From Methylobacterium haplocladii (GTDB lineage Bacteria; Pseudomonadota; Alphaproteobacteria; Rhizobiales; Beijerinckiaceae): a DNA stretch of 64,000 bases. Below the pieces are notes generated by a model. That model saw nothing but the letters and a program-made list of their open reading frames with translations. It searched no databases and was not told the DNA's origin. A program made the translations under genes and the position numbers. Shown one piece after another: positions 8,030 through 16,718 of the stretch. The stretch lies in NCBI RefSeq assembly GCF_007992175.1, contig NZ_BJZT01000001.1, forward strand, positions 42,892 to 106,891, given 5' to 3'. Position 1 is the stretch's first letter; every line of letters begins with the position of its first letter.

Positions 8030-9618
8030 GCGGGGAGCGCCGTCGCCGCCCCGACGATCCGGCGCGACGCGGCTGGTGCCCGAGCCTGGCGCGGCCGATG
8101 CCCACCGGCGATGGGCTTTTGGCGAGGGTGCATCCACCGTTGGGCGTTCTCAGCGCCGCGCAGTTGCGCGCCGTCGCCGAGGCGTCGCGACGCTACGGCA
8201 ACGGCCATGTCGACATCACGGCCCGCGGAAATCTGCAGATCCGCGGCGTGAGCGAGGGGACGGCTCCACCGCTTGCCGCGTGGCTCGCAGATTTCGGCCT
8301 CGCGGACGTCCGCTCGGATGGCGGGCCGCAGCGGCTGACGCTCGCGAGCGCGCTCGCCGGGTTCGATGCGGACGAGGCTATCGACGTATTGGCTCTGGCG
8401 CGGGCCATCGAAGACGTTGGGCTCACGGTGCCGGGCCTGCCTGCGAAGACGCTGGTGGCGATCGATGGCGGTGGCCGCTGGGGGCTCGGCGCGGCTGAGG
8501 CGGACGTTTTTCTGAGTGCGACCGGAGCAGCGCGGGTCGCGATCGGATTGGCGTCCGAGACAGGGACCGATTGGTGCGCTGAGATTGCCATCGACGACGC
8601 ACCGGCAGCTGTCGGCCGCGTGCTGAATGCCTTCGTCGCCACCGGACGGCGGCGCGTGCGCGATTTGGGTGACTCCGAGCGCGTGCAGCTCCTCACCGCT
8701 CACGCTGAACCCTCGCGCGCATCCCCCTCTCCCCTCTGCGGGAGAGGGTGGACCCTGCGTCAGCAGGGGTCGGGAGAGGGGAGCGACGGTGCCGAAGCGT
8801 GCGGAGCCGACCTCTCTCCCGCCCTCTCCGATGGCACCCTCCCCCGCCGGGGGGGCAGATTTTTTGCCGGCGCGCCCGAACCGGGCCTGATCGCTCTGTC
8901 CTCCGGCCTGACGGCCATCATCGTCGAGGCCCCCTTCGGACGTTGCACCGCCGACAACCTCAATGCCGTCGCGGCCCTTCAGGCCGGTGAGGCATCATCA
9001 AGCGACGTCGAAACCCACCCCCGTCATTCCGGGGCCGCGCAGCGGAACCCGGAACCCACGACTGGGCACTGCGTCTCGGGTGGGTTCCGGGTTCTCGCTC
9101 GCAGCGAGCCCCGAAATGACGGGGGTGAATCCGAAGATCATCACGCCGGACTCGGCGCAGCCCCGGCCAGCCAGGACGCCATTCGCCTCACTCCCAACCG
9201 CGGCCTCGTCCTCTTCGTCCGCGAAGATCAGGCCGAACCCACCCGCGCCGCCCTCGCCGCCGCCGGCATCATCACCGAGTCCGCAGACCCCCGCCGCGCC
9301 GTCGCCGCCTGCCCCGGCGCCCCTGCCTGCGCGTCCGGCACCACACCGGTGCCCCGGCATGCCGGCGAGCTTGCAACCGCCTTCGCCCCTTTCGCCGCGC
9401 GCGGCCTCTTCGCCCACGTCTCCGGCTGCGCCAAGGGATGCGCACATCCGCGCAAGGCCGGCCTCACGCTGGTGGCCGAAGGCGGACGCTATCGCGTCGT
9501 CCTCGATGGCGCGCCCGGGGATGGCGGGCACGCGCCGAGCCTGACTTTCGAGGCGGCTCTGGACCGCGTAAGGAGGGCCGATCCGGCGCAGTCCTTAGCC
9601 GGGGCGTTTGGGCCATGA
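8026..9618 (+). CDS. cobG: Precorrin-3B synthase CobG, carrying two in-frame repeat-derived insertions
   Basis: A sulfite/nitrite-reductase-like protein. An N-terminal ferredoxin-like half contains GHVDITARGNLQIRG. The C-terminal half has the [4Fe-4S]/siroheme-type cysteines in ACPGAPACASG and SGCAKGCAHP. CobG hydroxylates precorrin-3A with O2 in the aerobic B12 pathway. At 530 residues it is clearly longer than usual CobG proteins (about 400-450). The extra length falls at two low-complexity stretches, about residues 231-280 and 330-367, encoded by palindromic repeats at 8721-8866 and 9017-9126. The frame is kept through both, and all key cysteines remain, so the enzyme may still work. The GTG start overlaps the cobN stop (GTGA). 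Confidence 0.88.
   Translation: MSGERRRRPDDPARRGWCPSLARPMPTGDGLLARVHPPLGVLSAAQLRAVAEASRRYGNGHVDITARGNLQIRGVSEGTAPPLAAWLADFGLADVRSDGGPQRLTLASALAGFDADEAIDVLALARAIEDVGLTVPGLPAKTLVAIDGGGRWGLGAAEADVFLSATGAARVAIGLASETGTDWCAEIAIDDAPAAVGRVLNAFVATGRRRVRDLGDSERVQLLTAHAEPSRASPSPLCGRGWTLRQQGSGEGSDGAEACGADLSPALSDGTLPRRGGRFFAGAPEPGLIALSSGLTAIIVEAPFGRCTADNLNAVAALQAGEASSSDVETHPRHSGAAQRNPEPTTGHCVSGGFRVLARSEPRNDGGESEDHHAGLGAAPASQDAIRLTPNRGLVLFVREDQAEPTRAALAAAGIITESADPRRAVAACPGAPACASGTTPVPRHAGELATAFAPFAARGLFAHVSGCAKGCAHPRKAGLTLVAEGGRYRVVLDGAPGDGGHAPSLTFEAALDRVRRADPAQSLAGAFGP
8721..8866. repeat. C/T-G/A palindromic repeat inside cobG
   Basis: A compound palindromic stretch: a ccctctccc arm, a short loop and gggagaggg, a second gggagagggg arm near 8772-8782, then ctctctcccgccctctcc and a final cccgccgggg hairpin. 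Such gggagaggg/ccctctccc palindromes are common intergenic elements in alphaproteobacteria. Here the element is read in frame as part of CobG (residues about 231-280) and encodes a low-complexity segment with no resemblance to the neighbouring enzyme sequence. The ends are approximate. Confidence 0.7.
9017..9126. repeat. 110-bp palindromic repeat, copy 1, inserted in frame in cobG
   Basis: The outer 18 bases at each end form an inverted repeat (acccccgtcattccgggg against ccccgaaatgacgggggt, one mismatch). Inner arms cggaacccggaaccca and tgggttccgggtt are also complementary. The same core occurs at 12767-12876 and 17493-17613 in the same orientation. Read as CobG codons it yields the peptide [12 protein letters not shown]. 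The element is non-coding-like and mobile in appearance but encodes no transposase. Confidence 0.85.
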
Positions 9619-10271
9619 GTTCCAGGATTTCGAGTACGATGCGGCCCCGCCACGAGTATATCCGCGACGGCAGCGCGATCTATGCGCGCTCGTTCGCCAT
9701 GATCCGCGCGGAGGCCGACCTAGCCCGGTTCGCGGGCATTGCCGAGCGCGTCGTGGTGCGCATGATCCACGCCTGCGGCATGACCGACCTGCCGAGGGAT
9801 GTGGAGATGTCCGAAACCTTCGCAGAGGCCGGCGCACGGGCGCTCGCCAACGGCGCACCGATCCTGTGCGACGTCCGCATGGTCGCCGACGGCGTCACCC
9901 GCAGCCGGCTTCCAGTCAAGAACCAGGTGATCTGCACCCTCGGCGATCCGAGCGTGCCGGATCTCGCCGTCCAGCTCGACACCACCCGTTCCGCCGCCGC
10001 GATGGAATTGTGGCGCGAGCATCTGCCGGGCAGCGTCGTCGCCGTGGGCAACGCGCCGACCGCGCTGTTCCGCCTGCTCGAACTCCTCGACGAGGGCGTC
10101 GGGCCGCCGGCGGCCGTCATCGGCATTCCCGTCGGATTCGTCGGCGCTGCAGAGTCGAAGGAGGCGCTCGCCCGCGACGGCCGGGTTCCGTTCGTCGTGG
10201 TGCATGGCCGCCGCGGGGGCAGCGCCATGACGGCGGCGGCCGTCAACGCGCTGGCCTGCGAGGTCGAGTGA
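9615..10271 (+). CDS. cobH: Precorrin-8X methylmutase CobH
   Basis: A 218-residue CobH/CbiC protein. It has the RMIHACGM segment with the catalytic-region histidine, the ILCDVRMVADGV block and the VIGIPVGFVGAAESK block near the C-terminus. It moves the C-11 methyl group to C-12 of precorrin-8X to give hydrogenobyrinic acid. The ATG at 9615 overlaps the cobG stop (ATGA), and the stop shares one base with cobI. A longer reading upstream would fall inside cobG, so this start is firm. Confidence 0.95.
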   Translation: MSSRISSTMRPRHEYIRDGSAIYARSFAMIRAEADLARFAGIAERVVVRMIHACGMTDLPRDVEMSETFAEAGARALANGAPILCDVRMVADGVTRSRLPVKNQVICTLGDPSVPDLAVQLDTTRSAAAMELWREHLPGSVVAVGNAPTALFRLLELLDEGVGPPAAVIGIPVGFVGAAESKEALARDGRVPFVVVHGRRGGSAMTAAAVNALACEVE

Positions 10272-11059
10272 TGGAGGCCAACGCGCGCATCGACGCCATA
10301 GGGCTCGACGCCGACGACGCGCCCCGCGCCGTCGCGACCGGCACGCTCTACGGCGTCGGCATGGGGCCGGGAGATCCGGAGCTTTTGACGCTGAAGGCCC
10401 TGCGGGTGCTGGAGCGTGCACCGGTGCTGGTCCATTTCTGCAAGAAGGGCCGGCGCGGCAATTCCCGCACGATCGCCGACGCCGTCGTGCAGGACGCCGC
10501 CCGCGAGTTTCCGCTGATCTACCCCTACACCACCGAGATCGCGCCCGATCACGCCGATTACGTCACGGCGCTCGCCGCCTTCTACGACGACGCGGCCGCG
10601 CGGCTCGCCGACCATCTCGGCGCCGGGCGCGACGTGGCGATCCTGTCCGAGGGTGACCCGTTCTTCTACGGCTCGTTCATGCACCTGTGGCGGCGGCTGA
10701 AAGGCCGCTTCCCGATCGAGGTGATCCCCGGCGTAACCGGCATGTCCGGCTGCTGGACGCGGGCCGGAACGCCGATCACCTGGGGCGACGACGTGCTCAC
10801 GGTGCTGCCGGCGACCTTGCCGGCGGACAAGCTCGTCGCCCGTCTCGCCGAGGCCGACGCCGCCGTGATCATGAAGCTCGGCCGCCATCTGCCGAAGGTG
10901 CGTGCGGCGCTCTCGACGACGGGGCTTCTCGCCCGTGCGGTCTATGTCGAGCGGGGCACGATGGCCGGCGAAAGCATCCAGCCACTCGCCGAGAAGAGCG
11001 ACGACAAGGCGCCGTACTTCTCCATGGTGCTGGTTCCGGGAGAGGGCCGTCGGCCGTGA
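10271..11059 (+). CDS. cobI: Precorrin-2 C20-methyltransferase CobI
   Basis: A 262-residue SAM-dependent tetrapyrrole methylase. It has the N-terminal GVGMGPGDPELLTLKA motif, the SEGDPFFYGSF motif and IPGVTGMSGC, all typical of CobI/CbiL. It adds the C-20 methyl group to precorrin-2. The ATG shares one base with the cobH stop and the TGA overlaps the GTG start of cobJ, so the three genes form a tightly coupled block. The first 25 residues, before GTLYGVG, are not conserved-looking. Confidence 0.95.
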   Translation: MEANARIDAIGLDADDAPRAVATGTLYGVGMGPGDPELLTLKALRVLERAPVLVHFCKKGRRGNSRTIADAVVQDAAREFPLIYPYTTEIAPDHADYVTALAAFYDDAAARLADHLGAGRDVAILSEGDPFFYGSFMHLWRRLKGRFPIEVIPGVTGMSGCWTRAGTPITWGDDVLTVLPATLPADKLVARLAEADAAVIMKLGRHLPKVRAALSTTGLLARAVYVERGTMAGESIQPLAEKSDDKAPYFSMVLVPGEGRRP

Positions 11060-11814
11060 GCCGGGGCTCCGTCACCGTCATCGGACTCGGCCCCGGAGAC
11101 CCGCGTCTGCTGACCGTCGCGGCGAGCGAGGCCCTGGCGCAGGCCGATGATCTGATCGGGTATTTTCCCTATGTCGCCCGCGTGCCGGAGCGGCCCGGAC
11201 TCGTGCGCCACGCCACCGACAACCGTGTCGAGGTGGACCGTGCGCGCCACGCGCTCGAACTGGCAGCCTCGGGCCGGCGTGTCGCCGTCGTCTCGGGCGG
11301 CGATCCCGGCGTCTTCGCCATGGCGGCGGCGGTGTTCGAGGCGGTGGAGCAGGGCGAGCTCGAGTGGCGCGACCTCGACATCGTCGTCGAGCCCGGCATC
11401 ACCGCAATGCTAGCGGCGGCAGCTCGGCTCGGGGCTCCGCTCGGCGGCGATTTCTGCGCGCTCTCGCTGTCGGACAACCTCAAGCCGTGGGACGTGATCA
11501 CGGCCCGCCTGGAGGCGGTGTTTCGGGCGGATTTCGTGGTCGCGCTCTACAATCCGATCTCGTCGGCACGTCCGTGGCAGCTCGGCCGGGCGCTCGGTCT
11601 CGCGGCCGAGTTCCGCGCGGGTACCGTGCCGGTCATCTTCGCCCGTGCGGTCTCGCGGCCGGACGAGGCGATCTGCGTCCTGACCTTGGATGCCGCGCGC
11701 GAGGCGACCGCCGACATGGCGACGATCGTGATCATCGGCGCCTCGGGAACGCGGATGATCGAGCGCGCCTCGGGACAGCCGTTCGTCTACACGCCGCGTA
11801 GCGTACCGCGCTGA
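11056..11814 (+). CDS. cobJ: Precorrin-3B C17-methyltransferase CobJ
   Basis: A 252-residue tetrapyrrole methylase. It shows VTVIGLGPGDPRLLT at the start, VVSGGDPGVFAMAAA, VEPGITAMLAAAARLG and ALYNPISSARPWQ, the CobJ/CbiH signature. The enzyme methylates C-17 and contracts the ring. The GTG start at 11056 overlaps the cobI stop. This is the last corrin gene of the run. cobK, cobL and cobM, often adjacent in related genomes, do not follow and must lie elsewhere. Confidence 0.94.
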   Translation: MSRGSVTVIGLGPGDPRLLTVAASEALAQADDLIGYFPYVARVPERPGLVRHATDNRVEVDRARHALELAASGRRVAVVSGGDPGVFAMAAAVFEAVEQGELEWRDLDIVVEPGITAMLAAAARLGAPLGGDFCALSLSDNLKPWDVITARLEAVFRADFVVALYNPISSARPWQLGRALGLAAEFRAGTVPVIFARAVSRPDEAICVLTLDAAREATADMATIVIIGASGTRMIERASGQPFVYTPRSVPR

Positions 11815-11993
11815 TCGCACACGGTCGACGCGTGTTTCCGCTTCGACTTTCGCCGCAAATCATCACGAGCGCAGCGAAGCGATGACAAACAGCGCTGCGT
11901 TTCCCCATTCGCCAAAGCCGGGCCGCCGTGCTAGGCGCGCCCCCTTGAGAGTGGTTGAGGCGGGCATCGCCCCAAACGAGCGCCCGGAACGGA

Positions 11994-12704
11994 ATGGCCG
12001 AAAACAACGAGTTCTTTCGCGAGGTCGCAGAGGACTATCGCCGGGATCAGATCGCGGCGATCTGGAAGCGCTATAGCGGCTTGATCATCGCCGTCGCGGT
12101 ACTGATCGCAGCCGGCGTCGGCGGCTGGCGCTACTGGCAGCACGACCAGCTGGTGCGTGCCGAGACCGCCTCCGAGCAGTTCGACAAGGCCGCCAAGCTC
12201 GCCGCCGCCGGCAGCGGTCCCGAGGCCGACAAGGCCTTCGAAGCCTTGAGCCGGGACGGCACCGCCGGCTACCGAATCCTGGCCCGCTTCCGCGCCGCCG
12301 CCGACCTGTCGAAGCGCGACGCCGCAGCCTCGGCCGCCGAGTACGACAAGCTTGCCGCCGACACGGCGCTCGGCGACGGCCTGCGCGATCTGGCACGTCT
12401 TCGCGCGAGCCTGATCCGCCTCGATTTGGCCGATCCGGCGCCTGCGCTGACGAGCCTGCAGGGCCTCGCCGCGCCGACCGGCGCCTTCCGTCATACCGCC
12501 CGCGAGATGCTCGGCCTCGCCGAGCTGAAGCGCGGCGACTACACCGCCGCCGGCCGCTGGTTCGACCAGATCGCCGGCGATGCCGAGACCCCGCAGGGCC
12601 TGCGCCAGCGGGTCGAGGTCTACGAGGCGCTGGTATCCGGCGGCCCGGTCACCGTGACGGAGGCCAAGCCCGACGCCGCGGCGCCCCCGCCGATGACCCG
12701 CTGA
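11994..12704 (+). CDS. YfgM-like tetratricopeptide membrane protein
   Basis: A 236-residue protein. It has a cytosolic N-terminus ([19 protein letters not shown]), one membrane helix at about residues 27-44 ([16 protein letters not shown]) and a helical, alanine-rich TPR-like periplasmic domain. This is the layout of YfgM, an accessory of the SecYEG translocon and periplasmic chaperone network. Position directly upstream of der matches the conserved yfgM-der neighbourhood. The in-frame start 39 bases upstream was rejected because it precedes the conserved MAEN start. Confidence 0.8.
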   Translation: MAENNEFFREVAEDYRRDQIAAIWKRYSGLIIAVAVLIAAGVGGWRYWQHDQLVRAETASEQFDKAAKLAAAGSGPEADKAFEALSRDGTAGYRILARFRAAADLSKRDAAASAAEYDKLAADTALGDGLRDLARLRASLIRLDLADPAPALTSLQGLAAPTGAFRHTAREMLGLAELKRGDYTAAGRWFDQIAGDAETPQGLRQRVEVYEALVSGGPVTVTEAKPDAAAPPPMTR

Positions 12705-12766
12705 CGCACGGCATGGCTCAAGCCGTCGCTTTCTGACATACGCAGCAGCAGACGTATCCTCCCCGT

Positions 12767-12876
12767 GTCATTCCGGGGCCGCGCAGCGGAACCCGGAACC
12801 CACGATCGAGCGCGACGCCCAGCGTCGTTGCACGGCTGGGTTCCGGGTTCTCGCCGTTGGCGAGCCCCGGAATGAC
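12767..12876. repeat. 110-bp palindromic repeat, copy 2, upstream of der
   Basis: Bounded by gtcattccggggc and gccccggaatgac, a perfect inverted pair. The inner arms ggaacccggaaccca and tgggttccgggttc are also complementary. It matches the copy inside cobG and the copy between the SDR gene and purF. It sits in the 232-base yfgM-der spacer and could fold into a long hairpin in the transcript. Confidence 0.88.
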
Positions 12877-12936
12877 GGCGGATTTTTCGACATCGTCAGG
12901 AAAGACCTGACGCAGAACCAGAAGACTGAAACCACC

Positions 12937-14280
12937 ATGGAATTGCCGACAGTCGCGATCGTCGGCCGCCCGAACGTCGGCAAGTCGACCCTGTTCAACC
13001 GGCTGGTCGGCCGCAAGCTTGCCCTCGTCGACGATCGCCCCGGCGTAACCCGCGACCGCCGCGAGGGCGACGTCGCCTTCGGCGGTCTCAAGTTCCGCGT
13101 CATCGACACCGCCGGTCTCGAGGATGCCGCGGCCGACTCGCTGACCGGCCGCATGCGCCTGCAGACCGAGGCGGCGATCGTCGAGTCCGATGTCGTGCTG
13201 TTCGTGATCGATGCCCGCGCCGGCATTCTACCGGCCGACCGGCCCTTCGCCGAGATGGTGCGCCGCTCGGGCTGCCCCGTCATCCTCATCGCCAACAAGG
13301 CCGAGGGCCGGGATGGGCTGACCGGTGCCTACGACGCCTTCTCCCTCGGCCTCGGCGATCCGATCCCATTCTCGGCCGAGCACGGCGAAGGCGTCGGCGA
13401 ACTCCACAGCGCCCTGCAGGAGGTGCTGCCGGATCTCGACGACGACGACGACGAGGACGGCCCCGGCGGCAAGGCGTTGCGCGTCGCCATCGTCGGACGT
13501 CCCAACGCCGGCAAGTCGACCCTGATCAACCGCATGGTCGGCGAGGAGCGCCTGCTGGTCGGCCCCGAGGCCGGCATCACCCGCGATTCCATCTCGCTCG
13601 ATTGGGAATGGCGCGGGCAGCGGATCAAACTGCACGACACCGCTGGCATGCGCCGCCGCGCCCGCATCGACGACAAGCTCGAAAAGCTCGCGGTCTCGGA
13701 CGGCATCCGCGCCGTGCGCTTCGCCGAGGTGGTGGTGATCCTGCTCGACGCGACCATCCCGTTCGAGAAGCAGGACCTCACCATCGTCGACCTCGTCGAG
13801 AGCGAGGGCCGGGCCCTGGTGATCGGCCTCAACAAGTGGGACCTCGTCGCCGACCAGCCGGGCCTGCTGAAAGAGCTGAGAGCCGACTGCACGCGCCTGC
13901 TGCCGCAGGTCCGCGGCGTCGCCGTCGTGCCGCTCTCCGGGCTTGCCGGCGAAGGTCTCGACAAGCTGATGCAGGCGGTGACGTCGGCGGCCGAAGTCTG
14001 GAGCCGTCGCATCTCGACCTCGAAGATCAACGACTGGCTCAGCAGTGCCACCGGGCGCAATCCGCCCCCGGCAGTCTCGGGCCGGCGCATCAAGATCCGC
14101 TACGCCACCCAGGTGAAGGCCCGGCCGCCGCATTTCGCGCTGTTCGGCAACCAGCTCGACGCCCTGCCGAAATCCTACACGCGCTATCTCGTCAACGAGA
14201 TCCGCGAGGCCTTCGAGCTGCCCGGCACGCCGATCCGGCTGAGCTTGCGGACGACGAAAAATCCGTTCGACAAGGGTTGA
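12937..14280 (+). CDS. der: Ribosome-assembly GTPase Der (EngA)
   Basis: A 447-residue tandem-GTPase protein. It has two P-loops, GRPNVGKST at residues 9-17 and GRPNAGKST near residue 188, each followed by DTAG and NKxD-type motifs (ANKAEG, LNKWDL), and a C-terminal KH-like domain ending TTKNPFDKG. Der acts in late 50S subunit assembly and is essential in most bacteria. An acidic linker (DDDDDEDG) joins the two domains. The yfgM-der order is conserved. Confidence 0.97.
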   Translation: MELPTVAIVGRPNVGKSTLFNRLVGRKLALVDDRPGVTRDRREGDVAFGGLKFRVIDTAGLEDAAADSLTGRMRLQTEAAIVESDVVLFVIDARAGILPADRPFAEMVRRSGCPVILIANKAEGRDGLTGAYDAFSLGLGDPIPFSAEHGEGVGELHSALQEVLPDLDDDDDEDGPGGKALRVAIVGRPNAGKSTLINRMVGEERLLVGPEAGITRDSISLDWEWRGQRIKLHDTAGMRRRARIDDKLEKLAVSDGIRAVRFAEVVVILLDATIPFEKQDLTIVDLVESEGRALVIGLNKWDLVADQPGLLKELRADCTRLLPQVRGVAVVPLSGLAGEGLDKLMQAVTSAAEVWSRRISTSKINDWLSSATGRNPPPAVSGRRIKIRYATQVKARPPHFALFGNQLDALPKSYTRYLVNEIREAFELPGTPIRLSLRTTKNPFDKG

Positions 14281-14317
14281 CCGGCCGAAGTGCATTCCGG
14301 CCGGCCGAGGCTTCGGC

Positions 14318-14746
14318 TCAGGCGTAGGCGACCGGGGTGCCGGCACCGGCATTGGGGACCGGATCGGGACCGAACTGGTTCGGACCGATGGTGCCACGCA
14401 GAAAGCCGGTCTCGATGAAATACCAGAGGCCGCCGATGAACGGCACGAACATGATCAGCAGCCAGATCCCCGGCTTGCCGCGGTCGTGATACCGCTTGAT
14501 GCCGAGGCAGATGCCGGCCCAGAGGGGAACGATGAACAGGCCCAGGTTGATCAGGATGAACGGGACCGCGGCAGCGCCGTCCACCGAGTAGTTGCCGGCC
14601 TCGTCGGCCTGATTGGGAACCAGCTGGGCAATACCCAGGTTCGCCGCGAGCCCGACGACCAGGATGGCCAGCGTCAGCAAGATGGTGGCCTTCCAGAACT
14701 GGCCGCGGCCAATCCGGCCTTCGGCCGAAAACAGAAGTTTCTTCAT
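14318..14746 (-). CDS. DUF805 inner-membrane protein
   Basis: A 142-residue protein starting MKKLLFSAEGRIGRGQFWKA, the DUF805 signature (GRIGRxxFW). Hydrophobic helices follow, with the KRYHDRGKPGIWLL motif. The family is widespread in bacterial inner membranes without a defined role. An in-frame ATG 27 codons upstream exists, but the conserved start and the short upstream region favour 14746. It is convergent with der. Confidence 0.85.
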   Translation of the reverse strand: MKKLLFSAEGRIGRGQFWKATILLTLAILVVGLAANLGIAQLVPNQADEAGNYSVDGAAAVPFILINLGLFIVPLWAGICLGIKRYHDRGKPGIWLLIMFVPFIGGLWYFIETGFLRGTIGPNQFGPDPVPNAGAGTPVAYA

Positions 14747-14913
14747 GATAGCCCCGAAGCACGCGTTGCGTCCGGCCTTCGCCTGGACGGAGGTCGGGCC
14801 GTTCTTCGTTGCTAAGGTTCGGTGCACCCGATCTCAACGGCCAAGCTGGCGTTTGGGACGTTGGGACAAGAGATCGGCATCGGCCGGCCGATCGGGCTGT
14901 GGATGAAAACGGA

Positions 14914-16041
14914 TTACGCGCCCTGCGTCGTCTCCGCGAGCCAGTCCACGACGGCGTCGAGAGCTTGCCGGTTGCTGGTCTCCACACCGCGCGCTGATTC
15001 GAACGTAGCGATCTGGCGGTCGGCGCTGGTGCCGTCCCGCAAGATGCGGTGCGCGCCCTCTACCGTGTCGCGGCAGCCGAGCGCCTCGGCATCGTCGGCG
15101 ATGAGCGACAGCACCGTATCGAGCATGTCGGCGAAGGCGAACGCCTGCTCCGAGGCCTCGTCGATCAGCTCGGCCTCGATGCCGCTGCGCTGCGCCCGCC
15201 ACAGGTTCTCCTGCGCCAGCGCCCGCGAGACGCCGGTGAGGCCCGCATTGAGATCCGGCCTCCGCTCGACGCAGCGCACGAGGCAGCGGAAAAGCGCGGC
15301 TATGGTGAGGGCGTCGTCGAGCCGGGTACAGCTGTCGGCGATGCGCAGCTCCAGCGTCGGGAACTTGATCGACGGGCGAAGGGAATACCAGAGGAAGCTC
15401 GCATCCTGGATCGAGCCTGCATTGACCATGATGCGCACGTAGCGGGCATAGTCCTCCTCGGTGGCGATCAGGTCCGGCAGTCCGGTGCGCGGCAGCTCGC
15501 CGAAGGCGCTGAGGCGGTAGGCTGCGAGGCCCGTGGGCTTGCCTTGCCAGAACGGCGAGGAGGCCGAGAGGGCGAAGAGCAGCGGCTGGAACGGCAGCAG
15601 CCGATTCATCAGGCCGACGCGGTGTTCGGGATTCTCGACCTCGACATGAACGTGCATGCCGCAGATCAAGCTGCGCCGCCCGGCGAGGCCGACGTCCCGC
15701 AGGATGCCGCGATAGCGGTCACCCTTGGTCGGCAGCTGCCGTGCCCAGTCCGCCACCGGATGCGTCCCGGCAGCGAAGACCATGAGCCCGTGCTCGCGCC
15801 CGATCTCGCCGAGTTGCCGCCTCTGCCGGTGCAGGACGTCGTGGGCCGGGCCGAACTCGGTCGAGGGTGGCGTGCAGACCTCGACCTGGCACTGCAGCAG
15901 TTCGCGCCCGATCTCGGGCAGCCGCTCCGCCGCCTCGACATGGAACGGCTTCACCGAGCGCCTCGGCGTGCCGCGGGTCTCGGCATCGGCGAGGAAGTAC
16001 TCCTCTTCGATGCCGAAGCGGTAGCTGTGGCCGGCCATCAC
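14914..16041 (-). CDS. YbdK-type carboxylate-amine ligase (GCS2 family)
   Basis: A 375-residue protein of the glutamate-cysteine ligase 2 family. It starts MMAGHSYRFGIEEEYFLAD (the GIEEEYF motif) and contains CGMHVHVEV and SSPFWQGKPTGLAAYR, typical of YbdK. Family members show weak glutamate-cysteine ligase activity, and the natural substrate is often unknown. The full length and metal- and ATP-binding acidic residues (IEEEY) are kept. It is followed on the minus strand by DUF805 and preceded by the DmrA candidate. Confidence 0.88.
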   Translation of the reverse strand: MMAGHSYRFGIEEEYFLADAETRGTPRRSVKPFHVEAAERLPEIGRELLQCQVEVCTPPSTEFGPAHDVLHRQRRQLGEIGREHGLMVFAAGTHPVADWARQLPTKGDRYRGILRDVGLAGRRSLICGMHVHVEVENPEHRVGLMNRLLPFQPLLFALSASSPFWQGKPTGLAAYRLSAFGELPRTGLPDLIATEEDYARYVRIMVNAGSIQDASFLWYSLRPSIKFPTLELRIADSCTRLDDALTIAALFRCLVRCVERRPDLNAGLTGVSRALAQENLWRAQRSGIEAELIDEASEQAFAFADMLDTVLSLIADDAEALGCRDTVEGAHRILRDGTSADRQIATFESARGVETSNRQALDAVVDWLAETTQGA

Positions 16042-16104
16042 ACGCCCTCCCCTGGACGACCGGCTTCAGCCGGGCTCGGGGAACGTGCGCGGAGAAGGTT
16101 CGGT

Positions 16105-16512
16105 TCAGGAGCGTAGCGGACCGCCCACCATCCAGGCCGGATCGAACCAGCGGTCGGCCTCGCCGTCGTAGGGGAGACGGGTGACGTCCCAGTGCTGGAT
16201 ATACTTCGCGTAGACGTTCCAGACGGAGATACCGCCACCGACGAAGATGCGGCGGCCGGGGTAGCGCGCGAGCACATGCTCGGGGTCCTCGTGCGAGCGG
16301 ATCACGTCGATGGTGCGGTCCTTAAAGGCGAATTCAGGTACCGAGCCGATGGTCTTGGGGCCAGCGATCAGGACGTGGCCCATGGTCAGCGCGAAGAATC
16401 GCGTCACGTCCTCGACGAAGAGCGGATCGGTGTTGCCCTCCCAAGGGAGCTGGCCGTTGAGGCCGAGCTGGCCCCGCTGGCCGATGGCGCAGATGCAGCG
16501 GACGTCGATCAT
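16105..16512 (-). CDS. dmrA: DHFR-like reductase, probable dihydromethanopterin reductase
   Basis: A 135-residue dihydrofolate-reductase fold protein: an initial RCICAIGQRGQLGLNGQLPW (the DHFR W-loop), GHVLIAGPKTIGS, and the NADPH-site glycines RRIFVGGGISVW. It is shorter than usual DHFR (about 160). In Methylobacterium extorquens the short, roughly 15-kDa DHFR relative DmrA reduces dihydromethanopterin to tetrahydromethanopterin, the C1 carrier for formaldehyde oxidation. Size and organism support that call; a folate enzyme is the alternative. The start has a GAGG-like ribosome site seven bases upstream. Confidence 0.7.
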   Translation of the reverse strand: MIDVRCICAIGQRGQLGLNGQLPWEGNTDPLFVEDVTRFFALTMGHVLIAGPKTIGSVPEFAFKDRTIDVIRSHEDPEHVLARYPGRRIFVGGGISVWNVYAKYIQHWDVTRLPYDGEADRWFDPAWMVGGPLRS

Positions 16513-16718
16513 GATGGGTCCTCAAAGGTTCGGCTACGCACCGGCGATCCAACCAGACCCACTCATCTCGAGGCGCCACGTAGTGGCCGCGAATGAGACC
16601 TCCAAGACCCACAGTCTCGGCTGGAGCCCTCCTTCGAGGCTAACGTTTCACGGCAGCATCTTTGGATGAAGGGGGATGGTCGGAAGGAGGCTGGCAGCCC
16701 AGCTTTCGCGCGCTTACG

